Source of the DNA: Rhodopirellula europaea 6C
GTDB lineage: Bacteria; Planctomycetota; Planctomycetia; Pirellulales; Pirellulaceae
Assembly: GCF_000338295.1 (NCBI RefSeq)
Contig: NZ_ANMO01000095.1
Location: forward strand, 1-42,295
DNA length: 42,295 nt
Direction of reading: 5' to 3'
Shown here: positions 18,395-26,593 of the stretch, piece after piece
How positions within the stretch are numbered: the stretch's first letter is position 1
How the letters are laid out: every line of letters starts with the position of its first letter
Made by a program: the position numbers and the translations under genes
Notes under the pieces: model-generated
Told to the model about the DNA's origin: nothing
The model's input: only the letters and a program-made list of their open reading frames with translations
Databases searched by the model: none

Positions 18395-19449
18395 CCTCGC
18401 ATTTGCACTCCCCCATTCACACCAAAATCGCACGCATCACGGCGCCGTGGATGTTTGCGATTTCCGTGTGGTTCTTGGTGTGCCAAGCGATCTTGATTGT
18501 GATGTGGGTCGACGTCCCCAATCTTCGCGAAACGACCACCCAAGCTCACGCGGAAGATTACGTCCTCCGGGTTGATTCCACCTACTTAGGGATGTGGTTC
18601 GAACGACTCGCCATTCTTTCGATGGCTGCCATTTGGCCGATCGTGATCATCGAATCCATCTATCACTGGATCATCCGGCCGAAGTCTCGCTCGATGCGAT
18701 GGTTTCACTTCTTCACGTTGATGTTCTGCATTTGCCCGTCGCTGCGGATGTGTGCTCGCAGCTACGAAATGCACGGTCAGCTTTGGTTGCCGGTCATGTC
18801 ATGGCAACGCACCAACAAACGACTGCGTCGCCGTTTAGCTCAACACTTCAGCGTTCCCATGATTGGCATCGCGTTGCTGATCTTGCCCGTGTTGGTCACG
18901 GAATTCTTTCTCAAAGAACAAGTCGCTCAGCATCAATGGCTGCGAATCGCATTGCACGTCGGCACCGGCGTGATCTGGTTCGCTTTCGCGGCTGAATTCA
19001 TCCTGATGGTTTCCATCGCCGAGAAAAAGATCCACTACATCCGCCAGAACTGGGTCGATCTCGCGATCATCTTGCTGCCGTTTTTCTCTTTCTTGCGATC
19101 GATGCAAGCGGTTCGCGGAACCCGGTTGGCGAAGCTCGCGAAAATCCCGCAAATTGCAAAGCTCGCGCGGGCCTATCGCTTGCGAGGCACCGCTCTAAAA
19201 GGGTTTCGGGCCCTGGTGATCTTGGGCGTCGCAACGCGGCTGTTCAAAACCGACAAGAAACGCCAAATCGAACGGCTGCAAGCTGAATTGGCGGTCGCTC
19301 GTCGGGAAACGCGATTGATCCGGCTCGCGATCGCTCGATTGGAGCGGGAAATCCAGGAGGAAGCGGACGACGAAGCCGAGATCGCGGCGGGAGTCGACGA
19401 TCCGGGCAGCCACGGCGACGCGAAATTATCCGAAAAGAATCTCGCCTAA
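18391..19449 (+). CDS. Ion-channel-like (voltage-sensor-like) membrane protein without a visible pore
   Basis: The 352-residue protein starts with ATGA overlapping the upstream stop. Hydrophobic segments lie at about 18-40, 70-92, 103-121, 155-173, 186-210 and 220-236. The part from HYIRQNWVDLAIILLPFFSFLR into a basic stretch (RGTRLAKLAKIPQIAKLARAYRLRG, 242-266) resembles S3 and the arginine/lysine-rich S4 of voltage-gated cation channels. No TVGYG-type selectivity filter or pore helix follows. Instead there is a basic helical region and a coiled coil (about 288-325). It may be a voltage-sensor-like or regulatory protein; that is inference. Together with the two genes before it, it forms an apparent operon. 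Confidence 0.72.
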   Translation: MTSHLHSPIHTKIARITAPWMFAISVWFLVCQAILIVMWVDVPNLRETTTQAHAEDYVLRVDSTYLGMWFERLAILSMAAIWPIVIIESIYHWIIRPKSRSMRWFHFFTLMFCICPSLRMCARSYEMHGQLWLPVMSWQRTNKRLRRRLAQHFSVPMIGIALLILPVLVTEFFLKEQVAQHQWLRIALHVGTGVIWFAFAAEFILMVSIAEKKIHYIRQNWVDLAIILLPFFSFLRSMQAVRGTRLAKLAKIPQIAKLARAYRLRGTALKGFRALVILGVATRLFKTDKKRQIERLQAELAVARRETRLIRLAIARLEREIQEEADDEAEIAAGVDDPGSHGDAKLSEKNLA

Positions 19450-19587
19450 ATTGCCAACATTGCTGAAACTTCGGCGAATCCGCCTGGGTACCTTTCTTCG
19501 TAGGCGCCCTGTTCTTGAGATGACACGGCCTTACAGTTGAAGCTCTTGCCTTTCAATTTCCAATTTGATCCGACAAAGGACGCACCC

Positions 19588-21324
19588 GTGAGATTGTCGT
19601 ACGCCCGTTTCCAACCCGCCCGCCCAGGCGTTTCCCGAGTTGCCACGTTCGCGTTGGCCGCTCTGGTCGCTATTGCGGGTATCGCATCACCGTTCACTTC
19701 GGTGACGGCTCAAGAAAAACTGATTCCCGGTGGCGGCAGTGCCGTTGCGGGACAATCCACTGAACCAGTCGTCGTGGTCACGCTGGGCAGCATTGATCAA
19801 TTGACTCGCGACCTGAACTACTTCAGTGGTGCGATCGGCCAACCACAATTGGGCGGTATGTTCGCCATGATGGCCGGAACCTTCACACAAGGTCTCGACA
19901 CATCCCAGCCCGTTGGCATTGTCGTGCCATTGATTGACGGTGCACCCGAACCCATCGCCTTGCTGCCAACATCGAATGTCAAAACCGTGCTCAAACGCAT
20001 GGAAGCTCAAGTCGGTCCTGCCGACGAGCTGGACGACGGCACAATGGTGATCGCCATCGGTGCCAACACAGTGTTCATTCGCCAGGTTGGTAACTGGGCA
20101 GTCCTGGCTCGCAACCGCGCCGTTTTGGACCGTGCTCCCGCCGACCCATCGGCCCTGATCAGCGAAATGGGAGCTGAATACGACATCGCGGTTCGGTTGG
20201 ACGTTCAACAAGTCCCACCGCCAATGCGCGACGCTTTGATTGGACAAATTCGCCAAGGATTTGACCAAGCGATGAAGCAGCAACAAAACGGCGACGAAGC
20301 CGCAATGGAATACGCTGCCCAATCGATCGAACAACTCGAACAAGTCATCGATCAAACCAAAGAACTGATGATTGGAATCGACATCGATTCCGCCAATCGT
20401 CGCGTGTTGTTGGAAACGGAATTCACCGCCGTCCCAGGTTCCAAGCTGGCTCGCATGTACGACGGACAAAAGCCCATTCCATCGGCTTACAGCAGCGTCG
20501 TTCGCGACGATGCGGCTGGCTATGTTCACTTCGCCAGCTCGATCGGCCCCGAAGCTCTTGAACAAGCACAAACCAGCGTCGACGGCGCGATGCAAATGTT
20601 GGGTTCGGCCTTGAGCCAAACCGACAAGCTGAGTGAATCCGAGCAAGCCGAAGCGACGGACATGATCCGCCGTGTGGTGGAACTGATGATGGATTCGGCC
20701 AAAGAAGGCAAATCGGACTTCGGTGCTCTGTTGCTGACCGACGCCAACAAACTTCAATTCGCTCTGGGTGCGTTTGTATCCGATGGCGGAGAAGCAGCTA
20801 GCATCGTCAAAGACGTCGCTGCAAAAGTCCAAGGCCGTGGCGACGCACCTCGTTTCGAGTTCGACGTCAACAACTACAAAGGCGTCAACATGCACTTGGT
20901 GGAAGCCGACGTGCCCGCTGACGAAGACGAAGTTCGCAAGATCTTTGGCGAACAAGTTCGCGTTCACATCGGAACGGGCCCCAAAGCAATCTACGTTGCA
21001 CTGGGTGACGACAGCCTGCCTTTGATGAAACAATTGATCGATTCAGAAGCCACTCCAGTGGCTCCATCAGGCAACACGTTGATGCAAATTCAAGTCAACC
21101 TGATGCCGATCCTTCAGTTCGCTCAATCGGTCGAAAACAACGACGCGATCGCCGCCATGATCGACGCTCTTTCACGAGCCGATGACGCGGGCGAACTGCG
21201 AATCGTTTCCGAAGCCATTGCCAATGGTCAAATCAGCCGCTTCGTCATCGGTGATGGCATGCTGCAAGCCATCGGTGCGGCCGCTCGACAAGCTCAGCAA
21301 GCCAAGATGAACCAAGGCTTCTGA
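19588..21324 (+). CDS. Secreted hypothetical protein
   Basis: I do not recognise a named domain. From the GTG at 19588 the 578-residue protein has a long signal peptide (hydrophobic part about 20-38, ending near VTAQE). The mature part looks like a soluble alpha/beta protein, with repeated phrases such as VVVVTLGSIDQL and a Gln/Glu-rich helical region. Related proteins with this look are common in Pirellulaceae. AAGGA at about 19576-19580 with seven bases to the GTG favours this start over the upstream TTG at 19537. A strong terminator follows at 21380-21429, so it appears to be a single-gene transcript. Confidence 0.82.
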   Translation: MRLSYARFQPARPGVSRVATFALAALVAIAGIASPFTSVTAQEKLIPGGGSAVAGQSTEPVVVVTLGSIDQLTRDLNYFSGAIGQPQLGGMFAMMAGTFTQGLDTSQPVGIVVPLIDGAPEPIALLPTSNVKTVLKRMEAQVGPADELDDGTMVIAIGANTVFIRQVGNWAVLARNRAVLDRAPADPSALISEMGAEYDIAVRLDVQQVPPPMRDALIGQIRQGFDQAMKQQQNGDEAAMEYAAQSIEQLEQVIDQTKELMIGIDIDSANRRVLLETEFTAVPGSKLARMYDGQKPIPSAYSSVVRDDAAGYVHFASSIGPEALEQAQTSVDGAMQMLGSALSQTDKLSESEQAEATDMIRRVVELMMDSAKEGKSDFGALLLTDANKLQFALGAFVSDGGEAASIVKDVAAKVQGRGDAPRFEFDVNNYKGVNMHLVEADVPADEDEVRKIFGEQVRVHIGTGPKAIYVALGDDSLPLMKQLIDSEATPVAPSGNTLMQIQVNLMPILQFAQSVENNDAIAAMIDALSRADDAGELRIVSEAIANGQISRFVIGDGMLQAIGAAARQAQQAKMNQGF

Positions 21325-21379
21325 GTGATTTTCGTTTCGATCGCCTGCTCGCCAGATGATTGAAATCGACACTGCTTTC

Positions 21380-21429
21380 AAACCTCTCTGGGCCGGCCCG
21401 TTTGCCGGGTGGATCCAGGGAGGTTTTTT
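21380..21429 (+). terminator. Rho-independent terminator with a nested hairpin
   Basis: CCTCTCTGG (21383-21391) pairs with CCAGGGAGG (21415-21423), with one G-U pair, followed by TTTTTT. The loop holds a second small stem, CCCG...CGGG. It ends the transcript of the secreted protein gene and lies 27 bases before the DUF1571 start. Confidence 0.9.
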
Positions 21430-21455
21430 CTTGCCCTCCACAAATTCCTGATCTC

Positions 21456-22442
21456 ATGGTCACTGAATCTTCTCCGAACTCTGCCGCGTCCAACTCTGCC
21501 GCATCAACCGAGTCCGATGCCAACGCTCCTTCCCGCGGCCCAGGCCGATCGCTTTTGGTTGGACTATCGTGTTTAGTAATCGGGATTGGTTTGGGGTGGA
21601 TACTCAGAGGCAAGCAATCACCATCCTCCGTGGCAACTCCACCGACCGTCGTCGGATCCAAGCAAACGGCATCAGGTGAAACATCAGACGGCCAAACGAA
21701 CATCGCTTCGTCGGATGTCCCCATGGAGGATGTCTTGAAACTGGCGGAGGAATCACTCCAGCACTTGATCGACAACGTCGACGGCTACACGACGCGAATG
21801 ATCAAACACGAACAAGACCGCAACGGCGTTCTGCAAGAACCGTCGGAGATGTTCATGAAGATCCGAACGCGACACGTTGGTGGCGAGCCCGGCCAAGGCC
21901 TGCGTGCTTACTTGCGATTCGAAACACCCGAGTCCGCGAAAGGACGGGAGGTGATTTGGATCGAAGATCAAAACGATGGACAACTGCTGGTTCGCGAAGC
22001 AGGTTTCATCGGCAGCATGATGACCGCCAAACTGGATCCAACCAACTTTCTGGCGATGCGGGGTCAGCGCTACCCAATCACCGAACTGGGGCTGACCAAC
22101 TTGGTTCGCAAGCTGATCGAACGTGGCTCACGCGACATCGATAACCCCGACGTCCGCGTGACTCGCACAGAAGGGCATGACTTCGACGGAAAATCGCTGA
22201 CGCTGTTGCAAATCCAACGTTCGAAACCCACCGATCAACCCGATGACTTTTCGTTGGCCGAAGTCGTGATCGACGAAGAGCAGAAACTGATCGTCAGCTT
22301 CCGCAGCTTTGGTTGGCCAGAGTCCGAAGGCGAAACGCCGCCCCTGATCGAATCGTACGAGTACCACGATCTGGTCATCAATCCGGCGTTGACCGACCTC
22401 GATTTCGATCCAACCAACCCGGACTACACGTTTCCCGAGTGA
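21456..22442 (+). CDS. Membrane-anchored DUF1571 protein
   Basis: From the ATG at 21456 the 328-residue protein has a Ser/Ala/Asn-rich cytoplasmic tail, one membrane segment (about 29-47, RSLLVGLSCLVIGIGLGWIL) and a periplasmic DUF1571 domain (about 90-325). The domain is shown by LLxxVDGYTTRMIKHEQ, the acidic IW.EDQNDGQLLVREAG block and the final NPDYTFPE. DUF1571 is a planctomycete-enriched family that resembles LolA/LolB-like outer-membrane lipoprotein carriers; that role is not proven. The open frame to 21360 runs through the terminator, so the longer start is rejected. A remnant similar to its 3' end occurs at 36859-36912. Confidence 0.88.
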   Translation: MVTESSPNSAASNSAASTESDANAPSRGPGRSLLVGLSCLVIGIGLGWILRGKQSPSSVATPPTVVGSKQTASGETSDGQTNIASSDVPMEDVLKLAEESLQHLIDNVDGYTTRMIKHEQDRNGVLQEPSEMFMKIRTRHVGGEPGQGLRAYLRFETPESAKGREVIWIEDQNDGQLLVREAGFIGSMMTAKLDPTNFLAMRGQRYPITELGLTNLVRKLIERGSRDIDNPDVRVTRTEGHDFDGKSLTLLQIQRSKPTDQPDDFSLAEVVIDEEQKLIVSFRSFGWPESEGETPPLIESYEYHDLVINPALTDLDFDPTNPDYTFPE

Positions 22443-22475
22443 GGCGATTGATCACGGATACGCTAGGCCCGATGA

Positions 22476-22611
22476 AGTGGATGAATTTGGCCTTTGGCCA
22501 AAGCGTGCGGGTGGCGTAACACAAGACCAGTGGCGTTGCCCGCTGGCTATGTTGAGCTTGGCCATTGGCCAAGGTGGACGACTGGCCAACGGCCAGTTTC
22601 ATCGAAGCCAG
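22476..22611. repeat. Dispersed repeat R1, copy 1
   Basis: A stretch of 136 bases closely matches 36911-37049 in the same orientation. It carries three short palindromes of the form TGGCC-N3-GGCCA: at the start (TTTGGCCTTTGGCCAAA), in the middle, and near the end (CTGGCCAACGGCCAG). No protein is supported. The second copy differs by substitutions and one 3-base gap. R1 is followed after 19 bases by repeat R2. Confidence 0.93.
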
Positions 22612-22630
22612 TTGATTCGCCCCTGGGACT

Positions 22631-22897
22631 CTGCCCGGTTGCCCCTGACGAATCAAAAACCAGCTTTTGGCTGGCAAAGGTTGCGTTCGCCCAGCGAGCA
22701 CAGGTTCCCAAACGCAAAAATTGCTTGACATCGGCGTGCTGCACCACCACGTTAGGTGAGGGCAGCGCAACCAGCGATAAGTCCCTCCCAACCAGCGATA
22801 AGTCCGAGACTGCGAACCTGAGACGGGACAACGCAACCGGTGAGAACACCCATCCATCCGACTTACCTCCGGACCAACCGGGGATAAGCATATCGTT
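22631..22897. repeat. Dispersed repeat R2, copy 1 (with decayed attC-like end)
   Basis: The 267 bases match 29748-30014 at the same length, with roughly nine in ten bases identical by eye. It contains a tandem pair of AACCAGCGATAAGTCC. The copies diverge at once after the final ATATCGTT. A box TGCGAAC at 22811-22817 pairs with the terminal GTT as in the attC-like sites, but here GTT is followed by GTAC, where the IS91-like element begins. A minus-strand frame is open through both copies, but most differences change the amino acid, so coding is unlikely. Confidence 0.93.
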
Positions 22898-24420
22898 GTA
22901 CTGGCCTGTGGTATAAGTTCCTGAGCGTCGAGTTTTCTTATAGGTTGTGACCGTGCCTCTCGACCTGCAACAGTTGATGCGAAAGCACTTCCCGAGGCTT
23001 GCGAAGTCACGTGCCCTCAGTGGTGATATGCACCGGGCCGCGTGGTGCATCACCCATTGTCGCACTCGCGAGATGGGAGGCCACGTCAACAGTTGCCCGC
23101 ATGGGCACTTCCACCAGGTCGCCTACAACTCGTGCTCGCACCGATGCTGCCCCAAGTGCGCGTGGCTCGCTCGCGAGAAGTGGCTCGATGGCTGGAAAGC
23201 ACGCTTGCTGCCGGTCCCCCATCACCACCTCATCTTCACCATCCCGCATTCGCTCAACCCCATCTGGCGATTCAACAAGCGGGCCTTCGCCGACGTGTTC
23301 TTCCAAGCCGCGTCGCAGTCACTGATGCAGTTGCTCGGCTCTGTTGACTATATGGGTGCGAGACCGGGCATCCTTGCCGCACTGCACACCTGGAACCAGA
23401 AACTGGACGTGCACGTGCATCTGCATGTCCTGGTCACCGCCGGCGGACTGACGGAAAACGGAACCTGGATCGTAGCCAAAAAGAAGTGCCTGCTGCCCCG
23501 CAAGGTGCTGATGACCAAGTTCCGAGGGAAGTTCAAGGCACTGCTCAAAGAAGCCTTTCGAAACGGCAAGATCAAGCTCCCTCCAGGTTGGACGATCAAC
23601 CAGCTGTATGCGTTGCTGTATCGATTGAGCGAAGCGTGGAACGTCAAAGTGTTTGACGCATACGAAGGCGGAGCCAGCGTGGTGACTTATCTCGCACGCT
23701 ATTTGCGAGGCGGCCCCATCGGCAATTCCAGGTTGCTTCAAGAAGGTGATGGGCGGGTTGTCTTTCGGTACCGGCTCAGTGAACTCGAAGGTGGCGATGG
23801 CAAACGACAAGGTGTGACTTCTTTGCCAACTGACACCTTCTTGATGCGTTGGCTGGAGCATGTCCCGCCGCGTCGCTACCAGTGCGTGCGAGGCTTTGGC
23901 CTGTACAGCGGCAATCAGCATTCTGACCTGGTTCAGGCGCATCAAGCACTGGGCAGCGGATACGATGGCAGTGTGCAGGAAGCCAAGACTTGGCAGGAGC
24001 TTTGTGATGCGGCAGGGATGGACGAGGCTTGTCGCTGTCCGGCGTGCGGCTCTCTGCTGGTCAGCCATCATTCCTTTCAGCCGGGACGTTCCCCTCCCAG
24101 CTCCGCGTTTGTTACGAGAAACCTTGGACAGATCGCATGAAGCGTTCTTCGACACAACCGAACATCGCCACCGACGCTACCGAAGGTCCAATCGCGGCAC
24201 GCGGTGGGCTCTCCAGAACGCTGCCTTGGTCCAGAGAAACAGGACGCGCCACCGATAAAACACGAAGGCGATGGCGGGTCCACGTAGCACAGGCCCCGGC
24301 GGCACAGTACAACCAAGTCGTTGCACCCGCTTAGCGTCACGCCGGCTAGCAAGGTAAAATTTTTTTCGTTGCTAAGCAGGTGAACTCAATCGTTCCCCGA
24401 CTGAATTGAGCGCCTACGTC
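22898..24420 (+). mobile_element. IS91-family-like element (boundaries approximate)
   Basis: The left boundary is placed at 22898, where the similarity of the two R2 copies stops right after GTT. The right boundary is uncertain: it should lie between the transposase stop (24140) and the first cassette gene (24432). Two hairpins there could be the element's end: GCTAGCAA...TTGCTAAGC (about 24347-24383) and CTCAAT...ATTGAG (about 24384-24410). IS91 elements have no inverted repeats or target duplication and use GTTC/GAAC-type targets, which fits insertion at a GTT(C) box. Confidence 0.6.
22947..24140 (+). CDS. IS91-family (HUH, Y2-type) transposase
   Basis: The 397-residue protein has the layout of IS91/IS801 transposases. 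The N-terminal zinc-binding region has CPHGHFHQ and SCSHRCCPKC (about 50-71). The HUH motif is HVHLH (156-160) in KLDVHVHLHVLVTAGG. Tyrosines in TYLARY (247 and 251) are the expected catalytic pair. It appears intact. The start is a GTG at 22947; GTG at 22953 is also possible. These enzymes move DNA by rolling-circle transposition and can carry along neighbouring genes by reading past the end. Confidence 0.93.
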   Translation: MTVPLDLQQLMRKHFPRLAKSRALSGDMHRAAWCITHCRTREMGGHVNSCPHGHFHQVAYNSCSHRCCPKCAWLAREKWLDGWKARLLPVPHHHLIFTIPHSLNPIWRFNKRAFADVFFQAASQSLMQLLGSVDYMGARPGILAALHTWNQKLDVHVHLHVLVTAGGLTENGTWIVAKKKCLLPRKVLMTKFRGKFKALLKEAFRNGKIKLPPGWTINQLYALLYRLSEAWNVKVFDAYEGGASVVTYLARYLRGGPIGNSRLLQEGDGRVVFRYRLSELEGGDGKRQGVTSLPTDTFLMRWLEHVPPRRYQCVRGFGLYSGNQHSDLVQAHQALGSGYDGSVQEAKTWQELCDAAGMDEACRCPACGSLLVSHHSFQPGRSPPSSAFVTRNLGQIA

Positions 24421-24431
24421 ACTACAAGCTG
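24141..24431. other. Gene-free stretch between the IS91-like transposase and the first cassette gene
   Basis: No gene is supported. It contains two hairpins (about 24347-24383, with a T7 run in the loop, and about 24384-24410), either of which may mark the end of the IS91-like element. No clear attC-like site precedes the gene at 24432, as expected if the insertion replaced or split it. Confidence 0.5.
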
Positions 24432-24731
24432 ATGCCCGACGCACTTACGCGACTACAGGACTGGTACGACAATCACTGCAACGGCGATTGGGAACATTCG
24501 TACGGAGTGCGCATCGAGACACTCGACAATCCAGGCTGGTCGCTGCGGATCGACCTATCCGGCACCGAATACTCTGGGCGTAAACTGGCAATGGTCGAGA
24601 ATGGCACCTCCGGTGCAAAACGAACTTGGACGGCGTACTACATCGAGAACGATCAATTCTGTGCCGCCGGTGGTCCATCAACTTTGCCGCTTCTAATTGG
24701 TTGCTTCTTCGATTGGATTGACTCACAATGA
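24432..24731 (+). CDS. Imm53-family immunity protein (cassette gene)
   Basis: The 99-residue protein fits the Imm53 family in length and in its signature, LxxWYDNHCNGDWEHSYG followed by ETLDNPGWSLRIDL. Imm53 proteins are predicted antidotes to polymorphic or contact-dependent toxins and are normally encoded beside the toxin. No toxin gene is near, so this is an orphan immunity gene. It is the first small + strand gene of the cassette array, about 290 bases after the IS91-like transposase, and its stop lies 30 bases before an attC-like palindrome. Confidence 0.85.
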   Translation: MPDALTRLQDWYDNHCNGDWEHSYGVRIETLDNPGWSLRIDLSGTEYSGRKLAMVENGTSGAKRTWTAYYIENDQFCAAGGPSTLPLLIGCFFDWIDSQ

Positions 24732-24760
24732 TCGAACGTGGTTGCCGTTAACGGAAACGC

Positions 24761-24851
24761 GGGGAACCAAACGATGCAACCGAGCGGCGAAGTCGGGCGT
24801 TTTGACAATGGAAGATCTTTCGTCGCCGCCGGCTGATCGTAGACGTTCGCC
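24761..24851 (+). other. attC-like recombination site A (91 bp)
   Basis: Left box GGGGAAC (24761-24767) and right box GTTCGCC (24845-24851) bracket an imperfect palindrome. CAACCG-A-GCGGCGA on the left pairs with the complement of TCGTCGCCGCCGG on the right, with one unpaired A on the left. The loop contains GGGCGTTTTGACAATGG, which is shared with sites F and (in part) H, I and L. Confidence 0.8.
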
Positions 24852-24877
24852 GACAGGCCAGCACTGAAACCCACTTC

Positions 24878-25303
24878 ATGGGATCAAATCCGTTTCTGCA
24901 CGTTCGATCGACAAAACTTCGGGTGCTGCCCGGTGAGGCCGATGAACTGATCAACGAGGGCATGTACGGAAAGGCGTGCGCTGAATATTTGAGAGATGAA
25001 TTGGGTCAGCTTGGCTACCAAGCAACTCAGGTAGTGTGCGAAGACTGGGGGTGGTGGATGACGATCGCGGCGCTTCCATTTTCCTGCGGTGTTGGGATAT
25101 ACGGCTTGCGGATCGATGATACGGATGATCTTGATCTGTGCGTCACGGTGCAAACGCCTCGAGGCAAAAAATGGAGTTGGGCCCGATTCAGGTTTGTCGA
25201 CACAACTGAGGAGGTTGATAGACTTCACCGTGCAATCCGTGGGATTTTTGCTGCCGACAACGATGTGACTATAGTTGCCGAGACGCCTGACTTCCCCCTC
25301 TGA
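24878..25303 (+). CDS. Hypothetical cassette protein with EDWGWWM motif
   Basis: The 141-residue soluble protein has no domain I can name with confidence. The stretch YLRDELGQLGYQATQVVCEDWGWWMTIAALPFSCGVGIYG recalls a family of small alpha/beta hypothetical proteins of diverse bacteria with an EDWGWW core, but function is unknown. It has no signal peptide. It lies 26 bases after attC-like site A and ends 18 bases before site B, so it is the single gene of one cassette. Orientation matches all other cassette genes. Confidence 0.8.
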   Translation: MGSNPFLHVRSTKLRVLPGEADELINEGMYGKACAEYLRDELGQLGYQATQVVCEDWGWWMTIAALPFSCGVGIYGLRIDDTDDLDLCVTVQTPRGKKWSWARFRFVDTTEEVDRLHRAIRGIFAADNDVTIVAETPDFPL

Positions 25304-25321
25304 GTTGTTCCATTAGAATGC

Positions 25322-25411
25322 GGCGAACCAGACGATGCACGTGAGCCGCCGAGTTGAATTTATTGAGGTGGTGAGTCTTTCGCGGCGGCCACGTGGTCGT
25401 TAACGTTCTGC
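25322..25411 (+). other. attC-like recombination site B (90 bp)
   Basis: Left box GGCGAAC (25322-25328), right box GTTCTGC (25405-25411). The arms CACGTG-A-GCCGCCG and the complement of CGGCGGCCACGTG pair perfectly apart from one unpaired A on the left. The next gene starts one base after the right box. Confidence 0.85.
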
Positions 25412-25412
25412 C

Positions 25413-25973
25413 ATGAAAATTTGCGTTTCACTTCTATCGTGCATGGTCGCTAGCTTTTCCTTCACGGCAATCGCGGAGGAACGATTCCCTGAACTAGGTG
25501 ATCTTTTCTCGCGGTTTCAAGAGTTGCAATCAGAGCAGTGCAGCGATCGCGACCGAAACGACCCACCGCCCTTTCGTGACATCGATATGTCGAAATTGAC
25601 GGCCGACGAGGAAGCTCGTGTCAGGCGTGTTGTAATGGAAGCGCTCTTGGACTGGGAGAAGATGGCGAAACGCCGTCATCCGGCTGTAACGGCAGAGCAA
25701 AGAAAAGCGGCAATCGGCAAGCTAGATAATCGAGAGTTCGACGTTGATTCTCGCATTGAGCCAACTGACGTAGCTGCAATCGTCAAGTATTTCAAGACTC
25801 ACCAATCCCTCGATCCACGCGTTATGTCGATGAGATTCAAAGACAAGGACACAGTCAACATCACAACTGGCGTTGTGCGTGGGCCGTTGGACGGGGGCGG
25901 CTTTTTTTACGTAGCTAGACGCGAAAATGGCCGGTGGATTGTGCGATCAAACGGTGTCAGCTGGGTATCGTAG
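25413..25973 (+). CDS. Secreted hypothetical cassette protein
   Basis: The 186-residue protein has a clear signal peptide (MKICVSLLSCMVASFSFTAIA, cleavage before EERF). The mature part is charged, with a helical segment TADEEARVRRVVMEALLDWEKMAKRRHP and a C-terminal beta-rich region (KDTVNITTGVVRGPLDGGGFFYVARRENGRWIVRS) that looks like the end of an NTF2- or immunity-type fold; I cannot name the family. It starts one base after the right box of site B and its stop lies four bases before the left box of site C, so it fills the cassette almost completely. Confidence 0.8.
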   Translation: MKICVSLLSCMVASFSFTAIAEERFPELGDLFSRFQELQSEQCSDRDRNDPPPFRDIDMSKLTADEEARVRRVVMEALLDWEKMAKRRHPAVTAEQRKAAIGKLDNREFDVDSRIEPTDVAAIVKYFKTHQSLDPRVMSMRFKDKDTVNITTGVVRGPLDGGGFFYVARRENGRWIVRSNGVSWVS

Positions 25974-25976
25974 TCG

Positions 25977-26065
25977 GCAGAACCATGACATGGACCGAAG
26001 TACGCGATCGAGTCATCACATATGGAAAATCAACCGCGCGTACTCGTTCATGTCCACCGTTCGTC
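25977..26065 (+). other. attC-like recombination site C (89 bp)
   Basis: Left box GCAGAAC (25977-25983), right box GTTCGTC (26059-26065). The arms GACATGGACCGAAGTACGCG and the complement of CGCGTACTCGTTCATGTC pair with two unpaired bases on the left, one being the A seen in the other sites. Confidence 0.83.
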
Positions 26066-26131
26066 GATCTGTCTTCAATCGAATCGCAATTCCTGAGATG
26101 CTTCACACGCTCAACGTTTGGTTGCGCCAAC

Positions 26132-26593
26132 ATGAACCTCGCTAGTCAAATATTGCCTTCAACCACGTTTGCGTTCTGGATTCGATATGGGATTGTACTC
26201 CTCTTAGCCATCCTGGCCTGGAACAAGATGCGAACGCCCTTGGTCGCATGCACGGCCATGAGCGTCTGTATTGCGGGACTTGCGGCAAGCTATTGCCAGA
26301 GCGAGTACACGGCGATGTTGATATTGCTAGTCGGACTGACGCTCGGACCGGCTGCTGGCCTGTTCGCTGACACGTTTTCGACACACGACCGGAGAATGCA
26401 ATGCGCAATCGAGCGGATGTACGCGAGTAAGTATGTCTGTCCACAATGCGATCACGGATTCACATCCACTCAGCTGACCGGCCAATGCCCGCGATGCGAA
26501 TGTCGCTTTCCCAAGCCCGAGCAACCGAAATGCTCAAATTGGCAAACTAAACGGTCAGCAAAGTATCAACCTGGAAATGACGACGAACCATGA
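26132..26593 (+). CDS. Small membrane protein with C-terminal zinc ribbon (cassette gene)
   Basis: From the ATG at 26132 the 153-residue protein has three hydrophobic segments (WIRYGIVLLLAILAW, VACTAMSVCIAGLAA, AMLILLVGLTLGPAAGLFA) and then a soluble zinc-ribbon-like end with CPQC...CPRCEC. Function is unknown. The frame is open back to 25934, but that part translates site C, so the later start is chosen. The stop codon lies inside the left arm of site D. Confidence 0.75.
   Translation: MNLASQILPSTTFAFWIRYGIVLLLAILAWNKMRTPLVACTAMSVCIAGLAASYCQSEYTAMLILLVGLTLGPAAGLFADTFSTHDRRMQCAIERMYASKYVCPQCDHGFTSTQLTGQCPRCECRFPKPEQPKCSNWQTKRSAKYQPGNDDEP

Noticed and set aside
19687-21033. 448-codon minus-strand frame opposite the secreted protein gene at 19588
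   Set aside because: Cys/His/Val-rich composition typical of an antisense shadow; the + strand has the signal peptide, ribosome binding site and terminator.
22751-22757. Textbook-like GTTAGGT box inside R2 (also 29868-29874), and GTTAGGC at 27240-27246
   Set aside because: They match GTTRRRY but are not at the end of a palindrome with a matching AAC box, so I do not use them as cassette boundaries.
22761-22820. Tandem AACCAGCGATAAGTCC units in R2 considered as a CRISPR or iteron array
   Set aside because: Only two good copies with a 4-base gap; no spacers, no cas genes, no replication gene.
22547-23089. Minus-strand frames through both R2 copies with similar protein sequence
   Set aside because: Most base differences between copies are amino-acid-changing, so the similarity reflects the DNA repeat and not a conserved protein.
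23319-24155. 278-codon minus-strand frame opposite the IS91-like transposase
   Set aside because: The + strand carries the HUH, zinc and tyrosine motifs; the antisense frame has no domain.
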